Shown piece after piece: positions 44,493 through 53,165 of a DNA stretch of 64,000 bases. The DNA lies in the NCBI RefSeq assembly GCF_003633685.1, contig NZ_RBKT01000001.1:1-64000 (forward strand), given 5' to 3'. The notes under the pieces are model-generated. The model did no database searches, was not told the DNA's origin, and saw only the letters and a program-made list of their open reading frames with translations. Every line of letters begins with the position of its first letter. The stretch's first letter is position 1. Source of the stretch: Micromonospora pisi. GTDB lineage: Bacteria > Actinomycetota > Actinomycetes > Mycobacteriales > Micromonosporaceae. A program made the translations under genes and the position numbers.

Positions 44493-44900
44493 ATGAACTG
44501 GACTCTCGAGGTCGTGGTGGTACCGGTGTCGGACGTGGACCGCGCCAAGGCTTTCTACTCCGAACAGCTCGGCTTCACGGTCGACCACGACACTCGGATG
44601 GGCGACCACGTGCGGATCGTCCAGCTGACGCCACCCGGATCGGGTTGCTCCGTCGTGATCGGCAAGGGCGCCGTGCCGGAGATGGCCCCCGGCTCACTCA
44701 AGGGCCTGCAACTGGTCGTCCCGGACATCCACAAGGCCCACGCCCAGTTGCTGGAACGCGGGGTGAAGGTCAGCGAGGTCCAGGTGTTGGGCGAGAGCCC
44801 CACCCCGACCCCGGACCCACTGGACAACGTCGGCTTCGTGTTCTTCGAGGATCCGGACGGCAACGGCTGGGCCGTACAGCAGATCTCCGACCGGGGTTGA
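44493..44900 (+). CDS. VOC (glyoxalase/dioxygenase fold) family protein
   Basis: A 135-residue single VOC module: VVVVPVSDVDRAKAFYSEQL, then GLQLVVPDIHKAHAQLLERG and FVFFEDPDGNGWAVQQI. The closing D-G-N-GW block is typical of one-domain glyoxalase-like proteins. Substrate unknown; many bind antibiotics or metabolites. GAAGGGAG precedes the ATG. Convergent with the acyl-CoA ligase, 16 bases apart. Confidence 0.88.
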   Translation: MNWTLEVVVVPVSDVDRAKAFYSEQLGFTVDHDTRMGDHVRIVQLTPPGSGCSVVIGKGAVPEMAPGSLKGLQLVVPDIHKAHAQLLERGVKVSEVQVLGESPTPTPDPLDNVGFVFFEDPDGNGWAVQQISDRG

Positions 44901-44916
44901 CACACCGACGTCGGGG

Positions 44917-46476
44917 TCACGGCCGTTCGATCGGCGCCCTCGGCCCGATCAGGCGACGCAGCTCCCGCTTGAGCACCTTGTGGCTGGGGCCCATCGGCAA
45001 CGCGTCGAGGTAGCGGATCTGACGCGGGTACTTGTGCCGGCCGAGCCGCTCCCTTGCCCACTCGATCAGCTCCGACTCGGTCGGTGCGGGCGGTCCGGTC
45101 GGGTCCCGCACCACCACCGCGCAGATCTCCTCCCCGTGCACCTCGTCGGGGACCCCGATGACCGCCACCTGCGCCACCGCCGGATGCCGGGCCAGTTCCT
45201 CCTCGACCTCACGCGGGTAGACGTTGAAGCCGCCACGGATCACGATGTCCTTCTTCCGGTCGACGATCGTGACGAAGCCGGACTCGTCCTTCGTACCCAG
45301 GTCACCGCTGCGGAACCAGCCGTCGACCAGAGCCTGCGCCGTCGCCTCCGGCCGGCCCAGGTAACCGGCGAAGACGTTGTGTCCCCGGATGACGATCTCA
45401 CCCAGCTCACCGGCGGGCAGCAGCTCGATCCGGTCGTCGAGTTCGGGCCGGGCGATCTCCACCTCCACACCCCAGATCGGGTGCCCGACCGTGCCCGCCC
45501 GGGTGCCGTAGTGCGGCTGGTTGGTGGTCGCGGTCGGTGAGGTCTCGGAGAGGCCGTACCCCTCGAAGACCGTGGTGGCGAAGGTGGCGTTGAACCGCTC
45601 CAGCACCGCGACCGGCAGGGACGCGCCACCGGAGACGCAGAGCCGCAACCGTGGCAGCGTGGGGGCGTCGACGGCGGCGGTGAGCAGTCCGATGTACATC
45701 GTCGGTACGCCATGGAAAACGGTGACCCCCTCGCGGAGCATCACCTCGATCGCGGCGCACCCGGTGAACCGGGTCAGCAGGACCAGGGTGCCGCCCACCC
45801 GGAAGGTGCCGTTCATCGCCACCGTCTGTCCGAAGGTGTGGAACAGCGGCAGACAGCCGAGCACCACGTCGGCGCTGCGCGCGTCGTTGGCGTCGAACAC
45901 GTTCACGGTGGCGTTCATGACCAGGTTCAGATGTGTGAGCAGGGCACCCTTGGACGCTCCCGTGGTACCGCTGGTGTAGAAGACCACCGCGGTCTCCTCG
46001 GCCTCCCGGGTCACGTACGACGTCAGGGGCGCGACGCCGTCGCTGACCTCCTCCAGCCGCCGGACCTCGACCCCGCCGGGCACCGGGCCGACCGTGACCA
46101 GCGGGACGCCGGCCCGTTCCGCCGCCTCGGCGCCGATGGAGAGCTGGCTGGTGTGGCAGACGAGCAGGTCGGTCCGGCTGTCCCGAAGGACGTACGCCAT
46201 CTCGTCCGCGGTGAGCAGGAGATGCACCGGCACCACCACCGCCCCGGCGGCCAACGCCGCGTAGTAGACCCGGGGGAAGTCCACCACGTTCGGCGCCAGC
46301 AGGGCCACCGTCCTGCCCGGCCCGACGCCCAGCTCGTGCAGTCCGGCGGCGAACGAGCGGGCTTCCAGCCACAGTTCGGCGTAGGTGACCCGGATGTCGC
46401 CGTCCACCACGGCCACCGTGTCCGGGTGCCGACGGGCCGCCTCGGCGAGCACCATCGCCAACGAGAGTGCCGTCAC
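44917..46476 (-). CDS. acyl-CoA synthetase (AMP-forming fatty acid CoA ligase)
   Basis: A 519-residue ligase. P-loop motif FYTSGTTGASKGA, adenylate-site GYGLSETSPTATTN, the FRSGDLGTKDESGF hinge region and the C-terminal catalytic Lys region (HKVLKRELR) are all present. It activates a carboxylic acid to acyl-CoA using ATP. The GTG at 46476 has GAGGAGGG upstream and overlaps the MaoC stop by GTGA, so it is the last gene of a coupled minus-strand operon. The specific acid is unknown, but the gene set points to oxidation of a small acid. Confidence 0.9.
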   Translation of the reverse strand: MTALSLAMVLAEAARRHPDTVAVVDGDIRVTYAELWLEARSFAAGLHELGVGPGRTVALLAPNVVDFPRVYYAALAAGAVVVPVHLLLTADEMAYVLRDSRTDLLVCHTSQLSIGAEAAERAGVPLVTVGPVPGGVEVRRLEEVSDGVAPLTSYVTREAEETAVVFYTSGTTGASKGALLTHLNLVMNATVNVFDANDARSADVVLGCLPLFHTFGQTVAMNGTFRVGGTLVLLTRFTGCAAIEVMLREGVTVFHGVPTMYIGLLTAAVDAPTLPRLRLCVSGGASLPVAVLERFNATFATTVFEGYGLSETSPTATTNQPHYGTRAGTVGHPIWGVEVEIARPELDDRIELLPAGELGEIVIRGHNVFAGYLGRPEATAQALVDGWFRSGDLGTKDESGFVTIVDRKKDIVIRGGFNVYPREVEEELARHPAVAQVAVIGVPDEVHGEEICAVVVRDPTGPPAPTESELIEWARERLGRHKYPRQIRYLDALPMGPSHKVLKRELRRLIGPRAPIERP

Positions 46477-46937
46477 TTCCCCTCCTCGAAGTAGAGCCGG
46501 CTGATCGTCCGGGCGGCACAGACCGGTTTGCCGCCGGTCTCGCTCTCCACGGTCACCTCGGTGACCACCTGCGTTCCACCCGGTACGGGGGTGACCTCGG
46601 CGATCGACGCGGTGGCCCGGATCCGGGTGCCGACCCGTAGCGGAGCGGGAAACCGCACCCGGTCTAGCCCGTAGTTGACGCCCATCCGTACCCCCTCGAC
46701 CCGGTAGATCCGGGTCACCAGCGCGGGCAGCAGGGAGAGGGTGAGGTAACCGTGCGCGATGGTCCCGCCGAACGGTCCGACTGCGGCCCGCTCTGGGTCG
46801 ACGTGGATCCACTGGTAGTCGTCGGTGGCCTCGGCGAAGAGCGCCACCCGCTCCTGGTCGACCGGGTGCCACGGGCCGGGGCCGAGCGACTGGCCGACGG
46901 CGGCGGCGAGCTCGGCGGGTGAGGCGAAAGTCCTCAT
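46473..46937 (-). CDS. MaoC-like enoyl-CoA hydratase
   Basis: A 154-residue hot-dog-fold protein. The hydratase catalytic region is VALFAEATDDYQWIHVDPER (Asp and His) and the second helix is GPFGGTIAHGYLTLSLLPALV. It adds water to 2-enoyl-CoA. It overlaps the acyl-CoA dehydrogenase gene by ATGA and the ligase gene by GTGA, so the three are tightly coupled. Confidence 0.9.
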   Translation of the reverse strand: MRTFASPAELAAAVGQSLGPGPWHPVDQERVALFAEATDDYQWIHVDPERAAVGPFGGTIAHGYLTLSLLPALVTRIYRVEGVRMGVNYGLDRVRFPAPLRVGTRIRATASIAEVTPVPGGTQVVTEVTVESETGGKPVCAARTISRLYFEEGK

Positions 46938-48106
46938 CCGAGGTGCCCTCCCAGCTTGGTGTAACCGCGCAGCAGGTCCCGGGCGATGATCAGCCGCTGC
47001 ATCTCGTCGGTGCCCTCGAAGATGCGGTAGAGGCGCACCTGTCGGTACCAGCGTTCGATCGGCAGTTCCCTGGTGTAGCCCATGCCGCCGTGGATCTGCA
47101 TCACCCGGTCAACCACCCGGTTGACCATGCCGGCGCCGTAGAGCTTGGCCATCGACGACGCGTGCCGGGGGTCGAGTCCCTGGTCGACTGTCCAGGCCGC
47201 GCGGAGGATCAGCCAGCGGGCGGCCTCCAGCTCGGTCTCCGAGTCGGCGATCATCCACTGGATCGCCTGGTTGGCCCCGATCGGCGCACCGAAGGTCTCC
47301 CTGGTGTTGGCGTGTTCGATCGCCATCCGGAGCGCCCGCTCGGCGATCCCGACCGCGTGCGAGGGGATAGTGTATCGACCCTTGCCGATCCATTGCATGC
47401 CGAGCGCGAAGCCCTGCCCCGGTTCACCGAGGATGTTGCGACCGGGAACCCGGACGTCGTCGAAGACCAGGGCGGCCGGACCACCCTCCCCCATCGTCTG
47501 GATGAACTCCGAGCGCCAGCCCATCGCCCGGTCCACCAGGAACGCCGTGCTGCCGCCGTCGCGTACGTTCCGACCGGGGTCGGTGACCGCGACCACGATC
47601 GCGAAGTCGGCCTCGTTCCCACCGGTGATGAAGGTCTTCTCCCCGTTCAGGATCCAGTCGTCGCCGTCGCGCCGGGCGCTGAGCCTGATGTTCGCCGCGT
47701 CGGAACCGGCGCCCGGCTCGGTGATGGCGAAACAGGAGAACCGCTCGCCCTCGATCGTCGGCACCAGGTATTCGCGCTTCTGCTCGTCGTTGGCCTGGAA
47801 CAGGATGTTGTCCGCCTCGCCGCCGAAACGGAACGGGACGAAGGAACGCCCGATCTCGGTCCAGATCAGCGACTGGGTGACCGCAGGCAGGTCCATCCCG
47901 CCGTACTCCTCGGGGGTGGCGAGGCCCCAGAAGCCGAACTTTTTCGCCTTGAGCTGCAATTCGCGCAGCTCGCCGCGCTCGAGTCCGGGACCGTGCGCCC
48001 GCTCACGGCGGAGTACCTCAGCCTCCAACGGCATGACCTCACGGGTGATGAAATCGCGGGCGGTGTCGCGGATCGCCCGCTCCTCGTCGCCGAGCGAAAA
48101 GTCCAC
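46934..48106 (-). CDS. acyl-CoA dehydrogenase
   Basis: A 390-residue flavoenzyme, complete. FAD/substrate-binding FAITEPGAGSDAANIRLSARR, NGEKTFITGGNEADF and the C-terminal catalytic region around QIHGGMGYTRELPIERWYR and IFEGTDEMQRLI are present. It forms the trans-2-double bond of an acyl-CoA. GTG start with GGAGGAC. It lies 30 bases after the SDR gene in the operon. Confidence 0.94.
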   Translation of the reverse strand: MDFSLGDEERAIRDTARDFITREVMPLEAEVLRRERAHGPGLERGELRELQLKAKKFGFWGLATPEEYGGMDLPAVTQSLIWTEIGRSFVPFRFGGEADNILFQANDEQKREYLVPTIEGERFSCFAITEPGAGSDAANIRLSARRDGDDWILNGEKTFITGGNEADFAIVVAVTDPGRNVRDGGSTAFLVDRAMGWRSEFIQTMGEGGPAALVFDDVRVPGRNILGEPGQGFALGMQWIGKGRYTIPSHAVGIAERALRMAIEHANTRETFGAPIGANQAIQWMIADSETELEAARWLILRAAWTVDQGLDPRHASSMAKLYGAGMVNRVVDRVMQIHGGMGYTRELPIERWYRQVRLYRIFEGTDEMQRLIIARDLLRGYTKLGGHLG

Positions 48107-48136
48107 AGTGTCCTCCGAAGGGTGTGGGTCGACGGG

Positions 48137-48895
48137 TCAGCGGGCTCCGCCGTTGACGTACAGAGTCTGGCCGCTGACGTAGGAGGCGTCGTCGCTGCCG
48201 AGAAAGGCGATCACGGACGCGATCTCCTCCGGCTGGGCGACCCGGCGCAGCGGAGTGTGCTCCGCCGCCCACCGCTGGTGCTCCTGCGGTGTACTGCCGA
48301 CCCGCTCGGCGGTGGCCGCGGTCATCGCGGTGGCGACGTAGCCCGGCGCGACCGCGTTGACGGTCACCCCGAACGGGCCGAGTTCGATGGCGAGCGTGGC
48401 CGTCAGGCCCTGCACCCCGGCCTTCGCCGCGGCGTAGTTGACCTGTCCCCGGTTGCCCAGCGCGGAGCGGCTGCTCAGGTTGACAATCCGGCCGTACCGC
48501 TGCCCGACCATCTGCGCCTGGGCCGCCTGGCAGCAGAGGAACATGCTGGTCAGGTTGGTGGTCAGCACCGCCTCCCAGGCGTCGAAGGGCATCTTGAACA
48601 GCAGGTCGTCCCGGGTGATGCCGGCGTTGTTGACCAGGACGTCGAGCCGGCCGTACGTCTGCACCACCCGGGCGGTCATCGCCGCGACGGCGTCCGGGTC
48701 GGTCACGTCGCAGCCGATCCCGACTGCCTGACCACCACCGGCGGTCAACTCTCCGGCGACCGCGCTCGCCGGTCCGGCGTTGAGGTCGACGACGGCGACG
48801 GCCGCACCCTCGATGGCGAGCCGACGCGCGGTGGCGGCCCCGATGCCCTGTCCTGCGCCGGTGACGATGGCAACCTTGCCGGCGTACCTGGTCAC
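48137..48895 (-). CDS. SDR-family 3-hydroxyacyl-CoA/3-oxoacyl reductase
   Basis: A 252-residue short-chain dehydrogenase. Cofactor motif VTGAGQGIGAATARRLA, Asp in VDLN, NNAG, the active-site Ser in LSSRSALGNRGQ and YxxxK (NYAAAKAG). It resembles FabG; in this operon it probably acts as the 3-hydroxyacyl-CoA dehydrogenase of a beta-oxidation route. The GTG at 48895 follows GAGGAG; upstream frames are longer but lack ribosome binding sites. Confidence 0.92.
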   Translation of the reverse strand: MTRYAGKVAIVTGAGQGIGAATARRLAIEGAAVAVVDLNAGPASAVAGELTAGGGQAVGIGCDVTDPDAVAAMTARVVQTYGRLDVLVNNAGITRDDLLFKMPFDAWEAVLTTNLTSMFLCCQAAQAQMVGQRYGRIVNLSSRSALGNRGQVNYAAAKAGVQGLTATLAIELGPFGVTVNAVAPGYVATAMTAATAERVGSTPQEHQRWAAEHTPLRRVAQPEEIASVIAFLGSDDASYVSGQTLYVNGGAR

Positions 48896-48950
48896 GATGC
48901 TCCTCAGATTGGGCAGAAGGGCCGCCCGTGGTCGGGCGGGGGCCACGTGG

Positions 48951-49728
48951 TCAGAAGGCGGCGACGCCGGTGAGGGCCCGCCCGATGAGCAGTTGCTGGA
49001 TCTGGCTGGTGCCCTCGTAGAGGGTGGCGACCCGGGCGTCGCGCAGGTACTTGCCGACCGGGAACCGCGCCGCGGCGGTGTCGACAGCGATCTCGGCGAG
49101 CAGTTGCTGCACGAGTTGGTGACCGGCGATGGGTTTGCCGAACTGCTGGCGCCCGGCGGCGTACGCCACGGCGGCGTCCAGGCAGCCCTGGGCGATGCCG
49201 ACAGAGCCGGCAGCGACCGACATCCGCCCCTTGGCCAGGGTGGACAGAGCGAGGCGGAGTCCGCCGCCCTCGGCACCGAGCCGAGCGGTCGACGGCACCC
49301 GTACGGCGTCGAGAGCCAGTTCGGCGGTGGCCTGTCCGCGCAGTCCGAGCTTGCCGTGGATCTCCCGCCGGCCGAGTCCCGGTGCACCGGTCGGGACCAG
49401 GAAGGCGGTGATTCCCCGGGGTCCGGACCCGACGATCGCCTTTTGCGACGAGTCCCAGCGAGACCGAGACGATGCCACGTACGGCGGAGTCGCCGCGCCC
49501 GAGTTCTTCCAGGACCAGGCAGTAGGAGAGGTGGTCACCGCCGGAACCGCCGTCGGACTCGGCGATGGTGAGGCCGAGGAAGCCGATCTCTCCGAGCCGT
49601 CGGACGATCGCCGGGTCGACCGACTCGCGTCGGTCCCATTCGGCGGCGTACGGCCGAATCTCCCGGTCGACGAACTCGGTGGCGAGCGCGCGGACCGCCG
49701 CCTGCTCCACCGATAGCTGGAGGTCCAT
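48951..49728 (-). pseudogene. acyl-CoA dehydrogenase with internal deletion and frameshift
   Basis: Two frames of one broken gene. The first about 96 residues (from ATG 49728) are a normal acyl-CoA dehydrogenase N-terminus up to VSVSLGLVAK. There the frame changes and the C-terminal part continues in another frame from AIVGSGPRGITAFLVPT through TLYEGTSQIQQLLIGRALTG to a stop at 48951. By comparison with the intact gene at 46934, about 70 residues around the FAD-binding LTEPxxGSD region are absent. The break is at about 49441-49451. It is the first gene of the operon, so the promoter is intact. Confidence 0.85.
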
Positions 49729-49734
49729 ACGTCT

Positions 49735-49753
49735 AAACTAGCGCTGGAAGTTT
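49735..49753. promoter_or_regulatory. TetR-type operator, site 1
   Basis: AAACTAGCGCTGGAAGTTT, a 19-bp near-palindrome (AAACTnGC...nAGTTT) in the gap between the acyl-CoA dehydrogenase operon and the TetR gene. It contains TAGTTT on the minus strand, the -10 of the operon, whose start codon follows six bases later. Confidence 0.75.
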
Positions 49754-49843
49754 TATCTCGTCCAGAGCCGGTGTGGCAGAGTTTCCCGAAGCCCCGCCAC
49801 CGACCGGGCGGCCGACAACAGGTCCAGGAGAGGGAGGTACGCG

Positions 49844-50488
49844 ATGCCCCGCCCACGGCAGGCCCTGCTGAGCCGACAGCGGATCATCGAGACCGCCGCC
49901 AACCTCATCGACGCCGAGGGACTCGGCGCCTTCTCCACCCGTCGGCTCGCCGCCGAACTGGGCGTACGCGGGCCGTCGCTGTACAACCACTTCGCCACGA
50001 AGGACGAGATCCTCGACGCGGTGGCGGACAGCATCACCGCTCAGGTCGACGTCTCGTCCTTCGGGCATGGCGACTGGCGGGACGCGCTACGGCAGTGGGG
50101 CCTCTCCTACCGGTCCGCGCTCGCCGCGCACCCGAACATCGTGCCGCACCTGGCACAGGGACCGGGACGCCGCCCGGCCGCCCTCGCGATGGCTGACGCC
50201 GTCTACGGCGGACTGGTCGACGCGGGCTGGCCGCCTGCGCGGGCGACGCACATCGGTGCGCTGATGCGCTACTTCGTCACCGGCTCGGCGCTCGGTTCGT
50301 TCGCTCGGGGATTCGTCGAGGACCCCGGCTTCTACGCCGCGCAGTACCCGCACCTGAGCCAGGCGCACCGGCTCGCCGAACACCAGCAGAGCGTCGACGA
50401 GGGCGCGTTCGCGCTCGGCCTGGACGCGCTGATCGAAGGGCTCTCCCACACGTACGAGCGGCTGGTCGGGGCGCTGCCACCTCGGTGA
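49844..50488 (+). CDS. TetR/AcrR-family transcriptional repressor
   Basis: A 214-residue regulator with the N-terminal TetR HTH ([20 protein letters not shown] and [20 protein letters not shown]) and an all-helical ligand-binding C-terminal domain. GAGAGGGAGG precedes the ATG. It lies between the two arms of the catabolic cluster and next to operator-like site 1; it likely represses both arms and itself. The ligand is probably an acyl-CoA or pathway intermediate. Confidence 0.92.
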   Translation: MPRPRQALLSRQRIIETAANLIDAEGLGAFSTRRLAAELGVRGPSLYNHFATKDEILDAVADSITAQVDVSSFGHGDWRDALRQWGLSYRSALAAHPNIVPHLAQGPGRRPAALAMADAVYGGLVDAGWPPARATHIGALMRYFVTGSALGSFARGFVEDPGFYAAQYPHLSQAHRLAEHQQSVDEGAFALGLDALIEGLSHTYERLVGALPPR

Positions 50489-50575
50489 CCCCCGAGGCGT
50501 CGCGCATCGACGGGCACGCCGGTGCCACGCCGGCCGGGCGAACCTCCCGTGGGGGCCGGGTGCGTACTACAGTCA

Positions 50576-50594
50576 AAACTTGCAGCGCTAGTTT
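50576..50594. promoter_or_regulatory. TetR-type operator, site 2
   Basis: AAACTTGCAGCGCTAGTTT, a perfect palindrome apart from its centre. Read on the other strand it is AAACTAGCGCTGCAAGTTT, differing from site 1 at one of 19 positions. It sits 22 bases before the aldehyde dehydrogenase start and includes TAGTTT, a -10-like hexamer. Confidence 0.8.
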
Positions 50595-50616
50595 CCGTCG
50601 ACCCGAGAGGCCCCCG

Positions 50617-52035
50617 ATGGACCTCACCCGCACCGCCTTCTACCTCGACGGGCAGTGGGTCACCCCCGCCGCCACCGACACCATCCCGGTCGAGAACCCC
50701 ACCACCGAACAACTCCTCGGCACCGTTCCGGCGGGGACCACCGGCGACGTCGACCAGGCCGTCGCCGCAGCCCGGACCGCGTTCGACAGCTGGGCGGCCA
50801 CCGATCCCGCCGACCGGGCCGCCGCACTCGACCGGCTGCACGCCGCGCTCGCCACCCGGACCGACGAGATCGCCCGTACCGTCGCCCTCGAACTCGGCAC
50901 CCCGCTCAAGGTGGCGACCCGAATCCAGGCCGGACTCCCCCTCGCCGTCCTGCGCGGCTTCGTCGAACTCGCCGCCGAACCCCCCGCCGGTCAGGTCATC
51001 GGCAACTCGCTGGTGGTCCGCGAACCGGTCGGCGTGGTCGGGGCCATCACCCCGTGGAACTACCCGCTGCACCAGATGATGGCCAAACTCGCCCCAGCCC
51101 TGGCCGCCGGCTGCACCGTCGTACTGAAACCGAGCGAGCTGACACCACTGGTGGCGTACCTGCTCTTCGACGCCATCGACGAGGCCGGTCTGCCGCCGGG
51201 CGTGGTCAACCTGGTCACCGGCACCGGTCCCGTGGTGGGCGAGGCGATCGCCGCGCACCCGGACGTCGACCTGGTCTCCTTCACCGGCTCGACCACGACC
51301 GGGCGGCGCATCTCGCACCTCGCCGCAGACCGGATCGCACGGGTCGCCCTGGAACTCGGCGGCAAGTCGGCCAACCTCATCCTCGACGACGCCGACCTCG
51401 CCACGGCGGTCAAGGTCGGCGTCGGGAACGCCTTCCTCAACTCTGGACAGACCTGCACCGCCTGGACCCGGATGCTGGTTCACCGCAGCCGCTACGACGA
51501 GGCCGTCACGCTCGCCGCCCGTGCCGCCGACGGCTACCGGCTCGGCGACCCGTTCGACCCCGCCACCCGGCTCGGTCCACTGGTCTCCGCCACCCAACAG
51601 CACCGGGTGTGCGAACACATCACCCAGGGGCTCGCCGACGGCGCCCGGCTGGTCAGCGGCGGACCCGAAGCGGCGCTGCCGGAGCGGGGCCACTTCGTCG
51701 CACCGACGGTGCTCGCCGACGTCGACCCGGACAGCCCTCTGGCCCAGGAGGAGATCTTCGGCCCGGTGCTGGCCGTGATCCCGTTCGACGACGACGACCA
51801 CGCCGTCACCATCGCCAACAACTCCCGGTACGGACTCGCCGGAGCGGTCTGGTCCGGCGACGACAACCGGGCCCTCGCGATCGCCCGGCGGATGCGCACC
51901 GGCGCGGTCGACATCAACGGCGCGCCGTTCAACCCGCTCGCCCCGTTCGGCGGCTACAAACAGTCCGGCATCGGCCGGGAACTGGGCAGCTTCGGACTCG
52001 AGGAGTTCCTGCAGACCAAGGCGATCCAGCGGTGA
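50617..52035 (+). CDS. aldehyde dehydrogenase
   Basis: A 472-residue NAD(P)+-dependent aldehyde dehydrogenase. Catalytic Cys in [13 protein letters not shown], Glu in [10 protein letters not shown], cofactor site [11 protein letters not shown] and [12 protein letters not shown]. It oxidises aldehydes to acids. GAGAGG precedes the ATG. It overlaps the alcohol dehydrogenase gene by GTGA. The promoter carries operator-like site 2. Confidence 0.95.
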   Translation: MDLTRTAFYLDGQWVTPAATDTIPVENPTTEQLLGTVPAGTTGDVDQAVAAARTAFDSWAATDPADRAAALDRLHAALATRTDEIARTVALELGTPLKVATRIQAGLPLAVLRGFVELAAEPPAGQVIGNSLVVREPVGVVGAITPWNYPLHQMMAKLAPALAAGCTVVLKPSELTPLVAYLLFDAIDEAGLPPGVVNLVTGTGPVVGEAIAAHPDVDLVSFTGSTTTGRRISHLAADRIARVALELGGKSANLILDDADLATAVKVGVGNAFLNSGQTCTAWTRMLVHRSRYDEAVTLAARAADGYRLGDPFDPATRLGPLVSATQQHRVCEHITQGLADGARLVSGGPEAALPERGHFVAPTVLADVDPDSPLAQEEIFGPVLAVIPFDDDDHAVTIANNSRYGLAGAVWSGDDNRALAIARRMRTGAVDINGAPFNPLAPFGGYKQSGIGRELGSFGLEEFLQTKAIQR

Positions 52036-53108
52036 GGGCGCTGGTGGTCCGGGGCGTCGGAGCCGAGCCCCGGGTCGAACAGATCACGCTGCCGGCGCCC
52101 GGCCCGGGTGAGGTGCGGGTGGCCATCCGCGCCGCCGGGATCTGCCACTCCGACCTCTCGATGGTCAACGGGACACTGACGCCGCCGTACCCGCTCGTCC
52201 TCGGGCACGAGGCGGCCGGCATCGTGGTGGCGGCCGGCGACCGGGTCGACCGGGTCCGGGCCGGGGACCACGTGGTGCTCAACTGGGCCCCACCGTGCCG
52301 CGAGTGCTGGTACTGCGCCCACGGCGAGCCGTGGCTCTGCGCGGCCACCGGGGCACCGGCCGCCCCGCGCGGCACCGCCCTCGCCGACGGAGCGTCGTTG
52401 CACGTCACGCTGGGTCTCGGGGCACTGGCCGAGGAGGTGGTGGTGGCCGAGAACGCGGTGATCCCCGTCCCCGCCGAACTACCCTGCGAACTCACCGCGC
52501 TGCTCGGCTGCGCGGTGCTGACCGGCTTCGGAGCGGTACGCCGTACCGCCGGGGTGGCGGCCGGTGACGCGGTCGCCGTGATCGGCCTCGGCGGGGTGGG
52601 CCTCGCCACGGTCGCCGCCGCCCGTGCCGCCGGCGCCGCCCCGGTGATCGCGGTCGACCGGGCGGAGAACAAGCGCGAGCTGGCGATCGCGGCCGGGGCG
52701 AGCGATTTCCTGCTCTCCGACGACACGCTGAACCGGTCCGTACGGACACTCACCGGCGGCCGGGGGGTCGACCACGCGTTCGAGTGCGTCGGGCGGGCGG
52801 CGACGATCCGGGTCGCCTGGCGGGCCACCCGCCGGGGTGGCCAGGTAATCGTGGTCGGCATGGGCGCCAGGGACGACATGCTGGAGCTGAGCGCGCTCGA
52901 CATCTTCCACTCGGCGCGCGTTCTCCGCTCCTCCGTCTACGGCTCCTCGGACCCCGACCGGGACCTGCCCGAACTCGCCGGCGCGGCGCTGGACGGCACG
53001 CTCGACCTGGCCCCGCTGATCACCGACCGGATCGTGCTCGACGAGGCACCGGCAGCGCTGCGCCGGATGGCCCGGGGCGAGGGGGCCCGCTCGGTGGTCC
53101 TGTTCTAG
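52032..53108 (+). CDS. zinc-dependent alcohol dehydrogenase (class III-like)
   Basis: A 358-residue MDR enzyme. Catalytic zinc ligands in GICHSD, GHEAAG; structural zinc cluster [15 protein letters not shown] (Cys-x2-Cys-x2-Cys-x7-Cys); Rossmann motif [15 protein letters not shown]. It probably oxidises an alcohol to the aldehyde used by the preceding enzyme. GTG start overlapping the aldehyde dehydrogenase stop, so coupled. Confidence 0.95.
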   Translation: MRALVVRGVGAEPRVEQITLPAPGPGEVRVAIRAAGICHSDLSMVNGTLTPPYPLVLGHEAAGIVVAAGDRVDRVRAGDHVVLNWAPPCRECWYCAHGEPWLCAATGAPAAPRGTALADGASLHVTLGLGALAEEVVVAENAVIPVPAELPCELTALLGCAVLTGFGAVRRTAGVAAGDAVAVIGLGGVGLATVAAARAAGAAPVIAVDRAENKRELAIAAGASDFLLSDDTLNRSVRTLTGGRGVDHAFECVGRAATIRVAWRATRRGGQVIVVGMGARDDMLELSALDIFHSARVLRSSVYGSSDPDRDLPELAGAALDGTLDLAPLITDRIVLDEAPAALRRMARGEGARSVVLF

Positions 53109-53165
53109 AGCGAGTCCCTCGCCGGCCGGATCCGGCACATCGATCCCGACCGCACACTCACCCGA

